DNA from: Bacteroidales bacterium
GTDB lineage: Bacteria > Bacteroidota > Bacteroidia > Bacteroidales > UBA932
NCBI GenBank assembly: GCA_017551425.1
Contig: JAFZLQ010000102.1
Span: 1-5,105 of the forward strand
DNA length: 5,105 nt
Direction of reading: 5' to 3'
The notes under the pieces: model-generated
Database searches by the model: none
Seen by the model: only the letters and a program-made list of their open reading frames with translations
Told to the model about the DNA's origin: nothing
Translations under genes and position numbers: made by a program
Part shown: positions 1-5,105 of the stretch, piece after piece
How the letters are laid out: the number at the start of each line of letters is the position of its first letter
How positions within the stretch are numbered: the stretch's first letter is position 1

Positions 1-46
1 AAGTGTAGCAAACCACCCCAGTGAGACCCCGCAGCGGCGAGCCGGC
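1..46. other. Left-edge sequence downstream of the AraC regulator, nothing identified
   Basis: These 46 bases follow the regulator's stop codon on the minus strand. They are GC-rich and contain GCCGGC and a GGGG direct repeat, but I find no stem followed by a T-run that would make a convincing terminator, and no gene start. Confidence 0.5.
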
Positions 47-1771
47 TTACAGATTCTGCCGATACTCGGTGGGGGTCATGCCGAACTGGCGCTTGAACTG
101 GTCGCGGAAGGTGGCCGGGGTAAAGCCCACTTTTTCGGCAATGTCCGAAAGCGACATCTCCGGTTCTTCCTTCAGGAGGTGCACCGCGTCCTGCAGGCGC
201 ATCGTATTGATATAGACTGTGAAAGACTGCCCGCCTGCGTAAGAGGACATAAGGTCGCTGAATGTCCTGCGGCTTATGCCGAAACGGTCCAGGACATCCT
301 GCCTCTGCAGGTTGGGATTTGTGTACATCCGTTCTTCACGGATTGCATTGTCTATGCTCCTGAAGAGTTCCGGGTCCGGCGCAGCGCTGCCGGCCAGCGT
401 GGATTCCTGGGCCTTGGCCTGTTCGTCAATCATTCGCACAAGGGCTCGGTTTTTCTCTCCGATCTGATTCCTTTGCCGTCCGAAGAAATACGAGAAGGCT
501 CCGGAGATCAGCAGCAACGCCACAAAGGCGATGATGATGACATCCTTGCGGGCCGATTCGTTCTCAGCTTCCTGAATTTTCCGGTCCTGCTCCTTTGCGT
601 GGTACCTGGCGGCGTATTCCTGGGCTTCGCTCTCTTGCTGCTGCTTGTTGAGCTGATTCTGGAGAGCTGCATAGCGGTTCATATATGCCAGCGCTTCTTC
701 AGTCTTTCCCTGCGCCGTAGCGGCATCGGCCCTGTCCTTAAGGATAGTGCCATAGTCGGCGTTGAGGGTATCGGCGCCCAACCGGGCTTCTACCTCAGCG
801 TAAATGGCCAGGAGTTTGTCCCATTCTTCCAGAGCCTTCCATGAGGGAGCAAGCATCACGCGTCCGCCATAAGTATGGCCATAATCCGACTGCTCCAAAA
901 GCCGTACATATTTCCGAGCCTCGGTGATTTGGGGCGGAGTGGTCCGGGCATAAGCCCGTGCTATGAAAGCCCATGCCTGGGATTTATAGTACTGGCAATA
1001 CCGTGCGCGGTCCGCGCCGATGGGCGGCAGGCGATAGCTGTCTTCGGTATAGGCGGAAGGGCGTTTTTCGTAGTCTTCCAGCTTCCTGATAATTGCCATG
1101 CCCTCCGGGATTACGGCTTCGAAGTTTCCATCCTCCTCCAGGACCGCGATCTTGCGTTTGCGGGCAATGATGCCGGCGTCCATACGGTCCACGCTCGGGG
1201 CTCCGGAATCCAGGGCCTTGATGACCTGGTCCAGCTTGGCCAGGCCTTCGTCGTGGCGGCCCAGGTAGGTCAGGACCAGGCCTACTTCGGCTTCCATGCG
1301 CAGGGCTTCTGTCTCGGAACTCCACTGGCGGCTCAGATCAACCATTTCAATGGCATACTTCAGCCAAAGCTCATAATCCTTCCGCATGCGGGCGGTGTCC
1401 ATGAGCAGCTGGAGAATATTGCTGCGCTTGTCGGCAGTCGAAGCGCTGGTGGCGCTGGTGGAATCACGCTGCAGGAGGTCCTCGCAGATGGCGATGGCCT
1501 CATCCAGGCGTGGATCGTCCGGTGAGTGGGCATACACCTTGGCACGGAGATAATCGGCCTCATAGGCATCTATATTGCCAACGATGAGGGCCGAATCGAT
1601 GATGACAAGCGCCCGGTCCGGATCCCTGCCGTAAGTAAGCATGGCGGCCCTGGCGGTGTAAAGGGTATCCAAGGCCTGGGGCTCGTGCTCATAAGTGCGT
1701 TTTACGCCCTTCTCACATCCCCCAAGCACCAGAATAGTGCAGATTATCCAGACAAAAAACCGTTTATTCAT
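47..1771 (-). CDS. Membrane-anchored TPR / AraC-family transcriptional regulator
   Basis: Predicted one-component sensor-regulator of 574 residues that would link an extracytoplasmic signal to transcription. The start at 1771 gives a lipoprotein-like signal (K3-R4, hydrophobic stretch, LGG then C19). An upstream in-frame ATG at 1804 would bury this signal behind eleven extra residues, so I rejected it. Residues about 25-360 are helical and TPR-like (Ala/Leu/Tyr-rich helix pairs such as EADYLRAKVYA and EALAYMNRYAAL). Residues about 360-408 are charged and Gln/Glu-rich, probably coiled coil. Residues about 410-431 form one transmembrane helix. The C-terminal hundred residues are an AraC-type domain: first HTH about 489-508 (VLDRFGISRRTFSDLM), second about 541-571 (LSDIAEKVGF...FGMTPTEYR, the family signature). 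Implied topology is periplasmic TPRs and cytoplasmic DNA-binding domain, as in other Bacteroidetes regulators of this type. The start overlaps the stop of the small upstream gene by 8 bases. Ligand and targets are unknown; the divergent DUF3737-lyase pair is a candidate target by position. Confidence 0.92.
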   Translation of the reverse strand: MNKRFFVWIICTILVLGGCEKGVKRTYEHEPQALDTLYTARAAMLTYGRDPDRALVIIDSALIVGNIDAYEADYLRAKVYAHSPDDPRLDEAIAICEDLLQRDSTSATSASTADKRSNILQLLMDTARMRKDYELWLKYAIEMVDLSRQWSSETEALRMEAEVGLVLTYLGRHDEGLAKLDQVIKALDSGAPSVDRMDAGIIARKRKIAVLEEDGNFEAVIPEGMAIIRKLEDYEKRPSAYTEDSYRLPPIGADRARYCQYYKSQAWAFIARAYARTTPPQITEARKYVRLLEQSDYGHTYGGRVMLAPSWKALEEWDKLLAIYAEVEARLGADTLNADYGTILKDRADAATAQGKTEEALAYMNRYAALQNQLNKQQQESEAQEYAARYHAKEQDRKIQEAENESARKDVIIIAFVALLLISGAFSYFFGRQRNQIGEKNRALVRMIDEQAKAQESTLAGSAAPDPELFRSIDNAIREERMYTNPNLQRQDVLDRFGISRRTFSDLMSSYAGGQSFTVYINTMRLQDAVHLLKEEPEMSLSDIAEKVGFTPATFRDQFKRQFGMTPTEYRQNL

Positions 1772-1958
1772 CGGGAACTTCCATATGGACCTCTTCAGCG
1801 GCATACAGAATCTCGTTAATCAGGCTTTCCCGCTCTTCTTCAGGCACGACGCTCCATGTCCCGATAGCGGAATACAAACCCGGATTGTGCTCCTTCACCT
1901 TTTCCACTATGCGGTTTGCCCATCTGTCCCTTATGGCGTTGGGGACGAACTCATACAT
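1764..1958 (-). CDS. Small hypothetical protein (64 aa), coupled to the AraC regulator
   Basis: I do not recognise this protein. It is 64 residues, with a basic/aromatic N-terminal half (MYEFVPNAIRDRWANRIVEK) and an acidic, probably helical C-terminal half (VVPEEERESLINEILYAAEE). It has no signal peptide or membrane segment. The frame stays open upstream to 2165, but a putative promoter -7 element at 2027-2034 lies downstream of the earlier ATGs (2048, 2165), so the ATG at 1958 is the likeliest start, leaving a leader of about 65 nt. A short inverted repeat (TTTGA-N4-TCAAA, 1961-1974) sits directly before the start. Its last bases overlap the regulator start (ATGAATAA, 1771-1764), indicating one transcript and possible translational coupling. 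It may be an accessory or regulatory partner of the regulator; this is inferred only from context. Confidence 0.65.
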   Translation of the reverse strand: MYEFVPNAIRDRWANRIVEKVKEHNPGLYSAIGTWSVVPEEERESLINEILYAAEEVHMEVPDE

Positions 1959-2026
1959 TCTTTGAGGAATCAAACTCTTGATGGTGTTCTTCTGATTCAC
2001 GATGGCTGGTGTCTGATTAACGGGAA

Positions 2027-2057
2027 CGAAGATAGTAAAAAGGGGCATACTGCACAA
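2027..2057 (-). promoter_or_regulatory. Putative primary-sigma promoter for the small ORF-AraC unit
   Basis: On the minus strand, TTG (2057-2055), a 20-base spacer and TATCTTCG (2034-2027) match the Bacteroidetes -33/-7 pattern TTTG...TAnnTTTG with one mismatch in the -7 element. Transcription would start near 2023. The site decides the start choice for the 64-aa gene. No experimental support is visible from sequence alone. Confidence 0.5.
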
Positions 2058-2074
2058 TAATAACCATGCGTGAT

Positions 2075-2091
2075 TTTGGCACAGGACCAAA
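2075..2091. promoter_or_regulatory. Inverted repeat between divergent promoters, candidate operator
   Basis: TTTGG (2075-2079) and CCAAA (2087-2091) form a perfect 5-bp inverted repeat with a 7-base spacer. It sits between the two outward-facing promoters and abuts the weak -33 region of the rightward one. The position suits a regulator binding site, but the arms are short enough to occur by chance. Confidence 0.3.
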
Positions 2092-2125
2092 TTCGTGCGT
2101 AAAACAGATATAATAACTATCTTTG
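2092..2125 (+). promoter_or_regulatory. Putative primary-sigma promoter for the DUF3737-lyase operon
   Basis: TATCTTTG at 2118-2125 is an exact match to the Bacteroidetes -7 consensus TAnnTTTG. The -33 region is weak (TTCG at 2092-2095, one mismatch to TTTG, spacer 22), which would fit a promoter needing an activator. Transcription would start near 2129, about 20 nt before the ATG at 2149. This argues against the in-frame GTG at 2095 as the translation start. Confidence 0.6.
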
Positions 2126-2148
2126 CTGACGGTAGTAACGCAGCAATA

Positions 2149-2991
2149 ATGGAAAAGATTATCAATAGTGAGTTCGGAGGGGAGAGGCCGCTTTACAGGG
2201 CAAACGACCTGTATCTGGAAAACGTGAAGATTCATGCGGGAGAGTCTGCCTTGAAGGAGACCGCCCGTATTGATGCGTTTCACTGTGTCTTCGAAGGTAA
2301 GTATCCCCTATGGATATGCGACGGCTTCAGGCTGAAGGGCTGCCTGTTTACGGTCGGGGCGCGCGCCGCAGTCTGGTATTCCCATAATACGGAGATGGAA
2401 GATTGCCGCATAGAGGCGCCCAAGATGTTCCGCGAGACAGACGGCATCAGGCTCCGCCGCGTGCAGTTCACCGCCGCGCAGGAGACCTTCTGGAGCTGCC
2501 GGAACATAGATGTGGAGGACATCACCGCAGACCAGGCGGACTATATTTTCATGCACTGCTCGGACATAAAGGTAAGGAACCTGAAGCTCAACGGCAATTA
2601 TTCCTTCCAATGGTCCCGCAACGTGGAGATACGGGACAGCATCCTCAACACGAAAGACGCTTTCTGGGAGACCGACAACGTAAGCGTGTACGACTCGGTA
2701 ATCAACGGAGAATACCTCGGCTGGCATTCCCGCGGCCTCAGGCTGGTCCGCTGCCGCATCACCGGCACCCAGCCGCTCTGCTACATCGACGGCCTCACGA
2801 TGGAAGACTGCACTTTCGGCGACGACGCCGATCTCGCCTTCGAGTATTCAAGCGTGCAGGCTACCATAAAAGGCACCGTCCCTTCAGTAAAGAATCCTAC
2901 CACCGGCCGCATCCTGGCAGACGGATACGGCGAAATCATCCTGGACGCCAACATCAAGGCTCCGGCAAACTGCGAGATACTCACAAGATAA
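2149..2991 (+). CDS. DUF3737 family protein, parallel beta-helix
   Basis: 280-residue protein matching my memory of the DUF3737 family (Pfam PF12541), found in Bacteroidetes and Firmicutes; its biochemical function is not known to me. The sequence is almost wholly a run of about eleven coils spaced 19-20 residues, each with an aromatic or aliphatic pair, a polar turn and alternating hydrophobics ending in [C/S/N]xx[F/I/L]. Examples: LWICDGFRLKGCLF (54-67), VWYSHNTEMEDCRI (75-88), TFWSCRNIDVEDIT (113-126), AFWETDNVSVYDSVI (171-185), LCYIDGLTMEDCTF (210-223). This is the pattern of a right-handed parallel beta-helix. Near-invariant family-like segments include ESALKE (32-37) and GTQPLCY (206-212). 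There is no signal peptide, so it should be cytoplasmic. The start at 2149 is chosen because the -7 element lies just upstream. Its stop TAA shares one base with the ATG of the lyase gene, so the two are co-translated. Confidence 0.9.
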   Translation: MEKIINSEFGGERPLYRANDLYLENVKIHAGESALKETARIDAFHCVFEGKYPLWICDGFRLKGCLFTVGARAAVWYSHNTEMEDCRIEAPKMFRETDGIRLRRVQFTAAQETFWSCRNIDVEDITADQADYIFMHCSDIKVRNLKLNGNYSFQWSRNVEIRDSILNTKDAFWETDNVSVYDSVINGEYLGWHSRGLRLVRCRITGTQPLCYIDGLTMEDCTFGDDADLAFEYSSVQATIKGTVPSVKNPTTGRILADGYGEIILDANIKAPANCEILTR

Positions 2992-4184
2992 TGGCATACG
3001 ATTTTGATTCCTTCGTCGATCGCAGGGGTACCGCCTGCGTAAAATGGGACGCGCCCAACGGAGTCGGCGTCCCTTCCGGAGATGTCATCCCGATGTGGGT
3101 GGCCGATATGGACTTCCGCACGGCTCCCTGCATCATCGAGGCCCTCCGCAAGAGAGTGGAACACGGCGTCTTCGGCTATACCGCCGTTCCGGACAGCTAT
3201 TACGATGCGGTCATCTCATGGTTCTCCCGCCGCCGCGGCTGGAAGATACAGAAGGACTGGATAATCTACACCACCGCCGTCGTCCCGGCCCTGTCGGTCT
3301 GCATAAAGGCATTTACTGAGCCCGGCGACGAAGTGGTCTTCCTGACCCCCGCCTACAACTGTTTCTTCTCCTCCGTCCGCAATGCCGGATGCGTGGTTTC
3401 CGGGAGCGGGCTGATATACGGTCGAAATGGCACAAGTATCTCGGTGTCAATCGATTGGGCCGATCTTGAACGCCGATGCTCATCCCCCCGGGCCAAGGTG
3501 CTCCTGCTGTGCAACCCCCACAATCCGGCGGGACGCATCTGGACGCGCGACGAGCTTCTGCGCCTGGGCGAGATCGCCCGCCGCAACGGCCTCGTGGTCC
3601 TGAGCGACGAGATCCACTGCGAGCTCGAGATGCCGGGGCACGTTTTCACCCCCTTCGCCGCAGTCTCCCGGGAGAACCAGGAATGCTGCGTGACGATGAA
3701 TACCCCCAGCAAGTCCTTCAACACCGCAAGCCTGCAGATCGCCAACATCATCAGCAGCAATCCCGAATGGCGGGAGCGTATTGACAGGGTCATCAATATC
3801 TACGAAGTATGTGACGTAGGCCCCTTCGGAGTCGCGGGGCTGCAGGCCGCCTATACCGACGGCGAGCCGTGGCTGAAGGAACTGAACGCCTATATCTGGC
3901 AGAACTACTGCGAGTTGCGGGAGCTCTTCGCCAGCCGCCTGCCGGAATGCGGGGTGACGGAGCTTCAGGGTACGTACCTCGCGTGGGTCGATGTGTCCGC
4001 CGTCGGACGCGGCTCCCGGGAGATCGTGGACAGCCTGATCCTCAACGAGCACGTGCGTCCGGGTCCCGGCGCCCTCTATGGCGACGACGGGTTCATCCGC
4101 ATCAACCTCGCCTGCCCGCGCAGCGTCTGCCGCGAAGGCCTTGAGCGCATCGCTTCCGGGCTCCGGCGGATGATGACGGTTTGA
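2991..4184 (+). CDS. MalY/PatB-family PLP-dependent aminotransferase/C-S lyase
   Basis: 397-residue fold-type I PLP enzyme of the MalY/PatB group, whose members usually have cystathionine beta-lyase activity (cleaving cystathionine or related thioethers to homocysteine or a thiol, pyruvate and ammonia). Length is normal for the family. Diagnostic segments: N-terminal VIPMWVADMDF (32-42) and FGYT (61-64); cofactor-pocket NPHNPAGR (175-182); SDEIH (205-209) with D206 for the pyridine nitrogen; TPSKSFN (238-244) with K241 as the Schiff-base lysine; and FIRINLACPR (368-377), where R370 should bind the substrate carboxylate. All key residues are present, so it is probably active in the cytoplasm. 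It is unusually cysteine-rich (about 15), as is common in strict anaerobes. The frame is open for 196 codons upstream inside DUF3737, but the ATG overlapping the DUF3737 stop (TAATG) gives the exact family N-terminus. Real substrate is undetermined; aminotransferase activity cannot be excluded. Confidence 0.93.
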   Translation: MAYDFDSFVDRRGTACVKWDAPNGVGVPSGDVIPMWVADMDFRTAPCIIEALRKRVEHGVFGYTAVPDSYYDAVISWFSRRRGWKIQKDWIIYTTAVVPALSVCIKAFTEPGDEVVFLTPAYNCFFSSVRNAGCVVSGSGLIYGRNGTSISVSIDWADLERRCSSPRAKVLLLCNPHNPAGRIWTRDELLRLGEIARRNGLVVLSDEIHCELEMPGHVFTPFAAVSRENQECCVTMNTPSKSFNTASLQIANIISSNPEWRERIDRVINIYEVCDVGPFGVAGLQAAYTDGEPWLKELNAYIWQNYCELRELFASRLPECGVTELQGTYLAWVDVSAVGRGSREIVDSLILNEHVRPGPGALYGDDGFIRINLACPRSVCREGLERIASGLRRMMTV

Positions 4185-4211
4185 CTTTCTCCGGAAATTG
4201 AGTTATCTTTC
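4180..4211 (+). promoter_or_regulatory. Putative promoter for the cyclophilin gene, overlapping the lyase stop
   Basis: TTTG (4180-4183), a 20-base spacer and TATCTTTC (4204-4211; one mismatch to TAnnTTTG) precede the ATG at 4230 by a leader of about 15 nt. The -33 element overlaps the last codon and stop of the lyase gene. No terminator is visible between the two genes, so readthrough from the upstream operon is also possible. Confidence 0.55.
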
Positions 4212-4229
4212 GAAAAATAACAATCAACA

Positions 4230-4907
4230 ATGAAAAAGTTCGTATATGTAATTCTTTCGGCGGCGCTGATGGCGTTCGTGGGCTGCGGCAACCAGGGTGG
4301 AAGCAATAACACCAAAGAAGGAGACCAGGACCAGCAGGCCGGCGAGCAGAAACTGGAAACCCTCGCAATGAAACAGCTTGAACATCTTCCCGACGAGCCT
4401 GTGTTCGACATCAACACCAGCCTCGGCACCATCAGGGTTAAGCTTTACGCAGACACCCCCAAACATCGCGACAACTTCGCGAAGCTGGCCCTCAGCGGCT
4501 TTTACGACGGCCTTCTCTTCCACCGCGTAATCCCCGACTTCATGATTCAGGGCGGCGACCCTCTCACCAAAGACATGAATAACGCGGCCCAGTTCGGCAC
4601 CGGCGGCCCCGGATACCAGATCGAGGCGGAGATCCGCCCGGATCACCATCATAAGAAAGGAGCTCTCGCAGCGGCGCGCAAGGGCGATATGGCCAATCCC
4701 CTCAAGGAGTCCAGCGGCTCCCAGTTCTACATCGTCCAGAGCGAAAGCGGCTGCCGCCACCTCGACGGCGAGTACACCATCTACGGCGAGACCCTCGAAG
4801 GCTTTGACGTCATCGACGCCATCGCATCCGTCCCTACAGACCGCCGCGGCCTCCCCGACTCCCCGGTCCGCATAAAATCCGTAAAATTGGTCAGCGAGCT
4901 CGAGTAG
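4230..4907 (+). CDS. Cyclophilin-type peptidyl-prolyl cis-trans isomerase, lipoprotein
   Basis: 225-residue protein that should catalyse cis-trans isomerisation of Xaa-Pro bonds, assisting folding in the envelope. Residues 1-19 are a lipoprotein signal (KK, hydrophobic core, FVG then C19), so the mature protein should be lipid-anchored and extracytoplasmic. Residues 20-50 are a polar Gly/Asn/Gln/Glu linker. The cyclophilin domain spans about 58-222: LGTIRVKLY (65-73), FHRVIPDFMIQGGDP (97-111) with catalytic R99 plus F104 and Q107, GTGGPGY (123-129), GSQFYI (163-168) and HLDGEYTIYG (177-186). H177 occupies the site of the cyclosporin-binding tryptophan of human CypA, as in many bacterial cyclophilins, which predicts poor cyclosporin binding. 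The domain is complete. It appears to be a separate transcription unit, with its own promoter and a terminator at 4982-5016, and no evident functional link to the lyase. Confidence 0.95.
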   Translation: MKKFVYVILSAALMAFVGCGNQGGSNNTKEGDQDQQAGEQKLETLAMKQLEHLPDEPVFDINTSLGTIRVKLYADTPKHRDNFAKLALSGFYDGLLFHRVIPDFMIQGGDPLTKDMNNAAQFGTGGPGYQIEAEIRPDHHHKKGALAAARKGDMANPLKESSGSQFYIVQSESGCRHLDGEYTIYGETLEGFDVIDAIASVPTDRRGLPDSPVRIKSVKLVSELE

Positions 4908-4926
4908 TTTGGCACACCCTTTGCAA
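4908..4926 (+). promoter_or_regulatory. Sigma-54 (RpoN) type -24/-12 promoter match
   Basis: TTTGGCACACCCTTTGCA, directly after the cyclophilin stop codon, matches the sigma-54 consensus TGGCAC-N5-TTGC(A/T). The GG (4911-4912) and GC (4923-4924) dinucleotides are exactly 12 bases apart, start to start, as the -24/-12 architecture requires. Transcription would start near 4936. Many Bacteroidetes carry RpoN. A sigma-54 promoter would also need an enhancer-binding activator, for which no site can be named here. Confidence 0.5.
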
Positions 4927-4952
4927 TTTACTTTAACCGAATAGTTTTTTCA

Positions 4953-4976
4953 TAGGTTAAATTTTAGGTTAGAATT
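4953..4976. repeat. Two imperfect 12-base tandem repeats (TAGGTTA)
   Basis: TAGGTTAAATTT (4953-4964) is followed directly by TAGGTTAGAATT (4965-4976), identical at 10 of 12 positions. The TAACC at 4934-4938 can pair with the GGTTA of either copy. The pair lies between the sigma-54-like site and the terminator; it may be structural in the RNA, or chance in AT-rich sequence. Confidence 0.4.
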
Positions 4977-4981
4977 GCAAG

Positions 4982-5016
4982 TCGCCCGCGCTGTGAAGCG
5001 CGGGCGATGTTGTTTT
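4982..5016 (+). terminator. Rho-independent terminator
   Basis: TCGCCCGCGC (4982-4991) and GCGCGGGCGA (4998-5007) form a perfect 10-bp GC-rich stem with a six-base loop (TGTGAA). A T-rich but G-interrupted tail follows (TGTTGTTTTGTCTTT). It would end the cyclophilin transcript and any RNA started at the sigma-54-like site. Confidence 0.85.
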
Positions 5017-5019
5017 GTC

Positions 5020-5050
5020 TTTGAAAATAAGAAAAGATGTATTATATTTG
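5020..5050 (+). promoter_or_regulatory. Strong primary-sigma promoter for the truncated last gene
   Basis: TTTG (5020-5023), a 19-base spacer and TATATTTG (5043-5050) match both Bacteroidetes promoter elements exactly. Transcription would start near 5054, about 22 nt before the ATG at 5076. The -33 element overlaps the end of the terminator tail, so the two transcription units are packed tightly. The short leader contains a TCGTAAA tandem duplication at 5055-5068. Confidence 0.7.
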
Positions 5051-5075
5051 CGATTCGTAAATCGTAAATTCTTTT

Positions 5076-5105
5076 ATGGCGGCTCAGGTTAAACAGGTCG
5101 TAATG
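5076..5105 (+). CDS. Start of an unidentified gene, truncated by the window edge
   Basis: Only the first ten codons are present (MAAQVKQVVM), with no stop before the window ends. The support is position: the ATG lies about 22 nt downstream of the expected start point of a consensus promoter and after a terminator. Ten residues do not allow a family assignment. The N-terminus has no signal-peptide character, so a cytoplasmic protein is likely. Confidence 0.5.
   Translation, partial: MAAQVKQVVM

Larger units (their letters stand above)
4936..5016 (+). ncRNA. Candidate sigma-54-driven small RNA (speculative)
   Basis: A transcript begun at the sigma-54-like promoter and ended at the GC-rich hairpin would be about 80 nt, with no ATG-led reading frame of useful length. 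It could fold as an imperfect AT-rich 5' stem (TTTAACC at 4932-4938, partly upstream of the predicted start, with GGTTAAA at 4955-4961) followed by the terminator stem. The alternative is that this is just the 3' untranslated region of the cyclophilin mRNA, or an attenuated leader of the downstream gene. Inference only; no known RNA family recognised. Confidence 0.25.

Noticed and set aside
179..1525. Long plus-strand open frames (221 aa and 216 aa) opposite the AraC regulator
   Set aside because: They lie entirely antisense to a gene with clear domain signatures and show no recognisable family, promoter or leader; they are complement shadows of a GC-rich gene.
2077..2091. TTTGGCAC at 2075-2082 as a second sigma-54 site
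   Set aside because: The -12 GC is missing at the required spacing (bases 2090-2091 are AA), so only the -24 half matches.
2095..2148. GTG start at 2095 giving a longer DUF3737 protein
   Set aside because: The consensus -7 element at 2118-2125 lies inside this extension and the ATG at 2149 matches the family N-terminus.
2403..2990. 196-codon in-frame upstream extension of the lyase reading frame
   Set aside because: It lies in another frame of the DUF3737 gene, is Arg/His/Pro-rich as shadow frames of GC-rich genes are, and the ATG at 2991 gives the exact MalY/PatB N-terminus.
3480..4052. 190-aa minus-strand open frame opposite the lyase
   Set aside because: Antisense to conserved PLP-enzyme motifs, with no promoter and no recognisable domain.
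4186..4196. TTTC-TCC-GGAAA near-palindrome after the lyase gene as a terminator
   Set aside because: Stem too short and no T-run follows; it lies within the putative spacer of the cyclophilin promoter.
4224..4760. 178-aa minus-strand open frame opposite the cyclophilin
   Set aside because: Covers the conserved cyclophilin core on the opposite strand; shadow frame without independent support.
5055..5068. TCGTAAA tandem duplication as a regulatory repeat
   Set aside because: Only two 7-base copies in an AT-rich leader; too little to distinguish from chance.

Overview
The window looks like a piece of a Bacteroidetes chromosome, probably order Bacteroidales from a gut-like habitat. Four putative promoters resemble the Bacteroidetes primary-sigma consensus (TTTG or TTG, a spacer of about 20, then TAnnTTTG). 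Start codons are not preceded by strong Shine-Dalgarno sequences. A TPR/transmembrane/AraC regulator and a DUF3737 protein are also typical of this group. The genes are GC-rich and the intergenic stretches are AT-rich.

Left part (1-2026, minus strand): a two-gene unit reads leftwards from a promoter near 2027-2057. A 64-residue protein of unknown function comes first. Its stop codon overlaps the start of a 574-residue membrane-bound regulator with a lipoprotein-type signal, a periplasmic TPR-like region, a coiled coil, one transmembrane helix and a cytoplasmic AraC-type DNA-binding domain.

Middle (2027-4184): a divergent control region of about 190 bases holds back-to-back promoters flanking a TTTGG-N7-CCAAA inverted repeat. 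The rightward promoter drives a DUF3737 protein, a parallel beta-helix of about eleven 19-20-residue coils. Its stop overlaps the start of a MalY/PatB-type PLP enzyme (cystathionine beta-lyase-like), so the two are almost certainly co-translated. The divergent layout suggests, without proving it, that the membrane AraC regulator controls this pair.

Right part (4180-5105): a lipoprotein cyclophilin (peptidyl-prolyl isomerase) has its own promoter overlapping the end of the lyase gene. Directly after its stop codon is a close match to a sigma-54 promoter. It is followed by a short AT-rich stretch with repeats, a 10-bp GC-rich terminator hairpin, a strong housekeeping-type promoter, and the first ten codons of another gene that runs off the window. 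The sigma-54-like site plus terminator could define a small RNA of about 80 nt, which is the least conventional signal here. I see no tRNA, rRNA, CRISPR array, insertion sequence or other mobile element.
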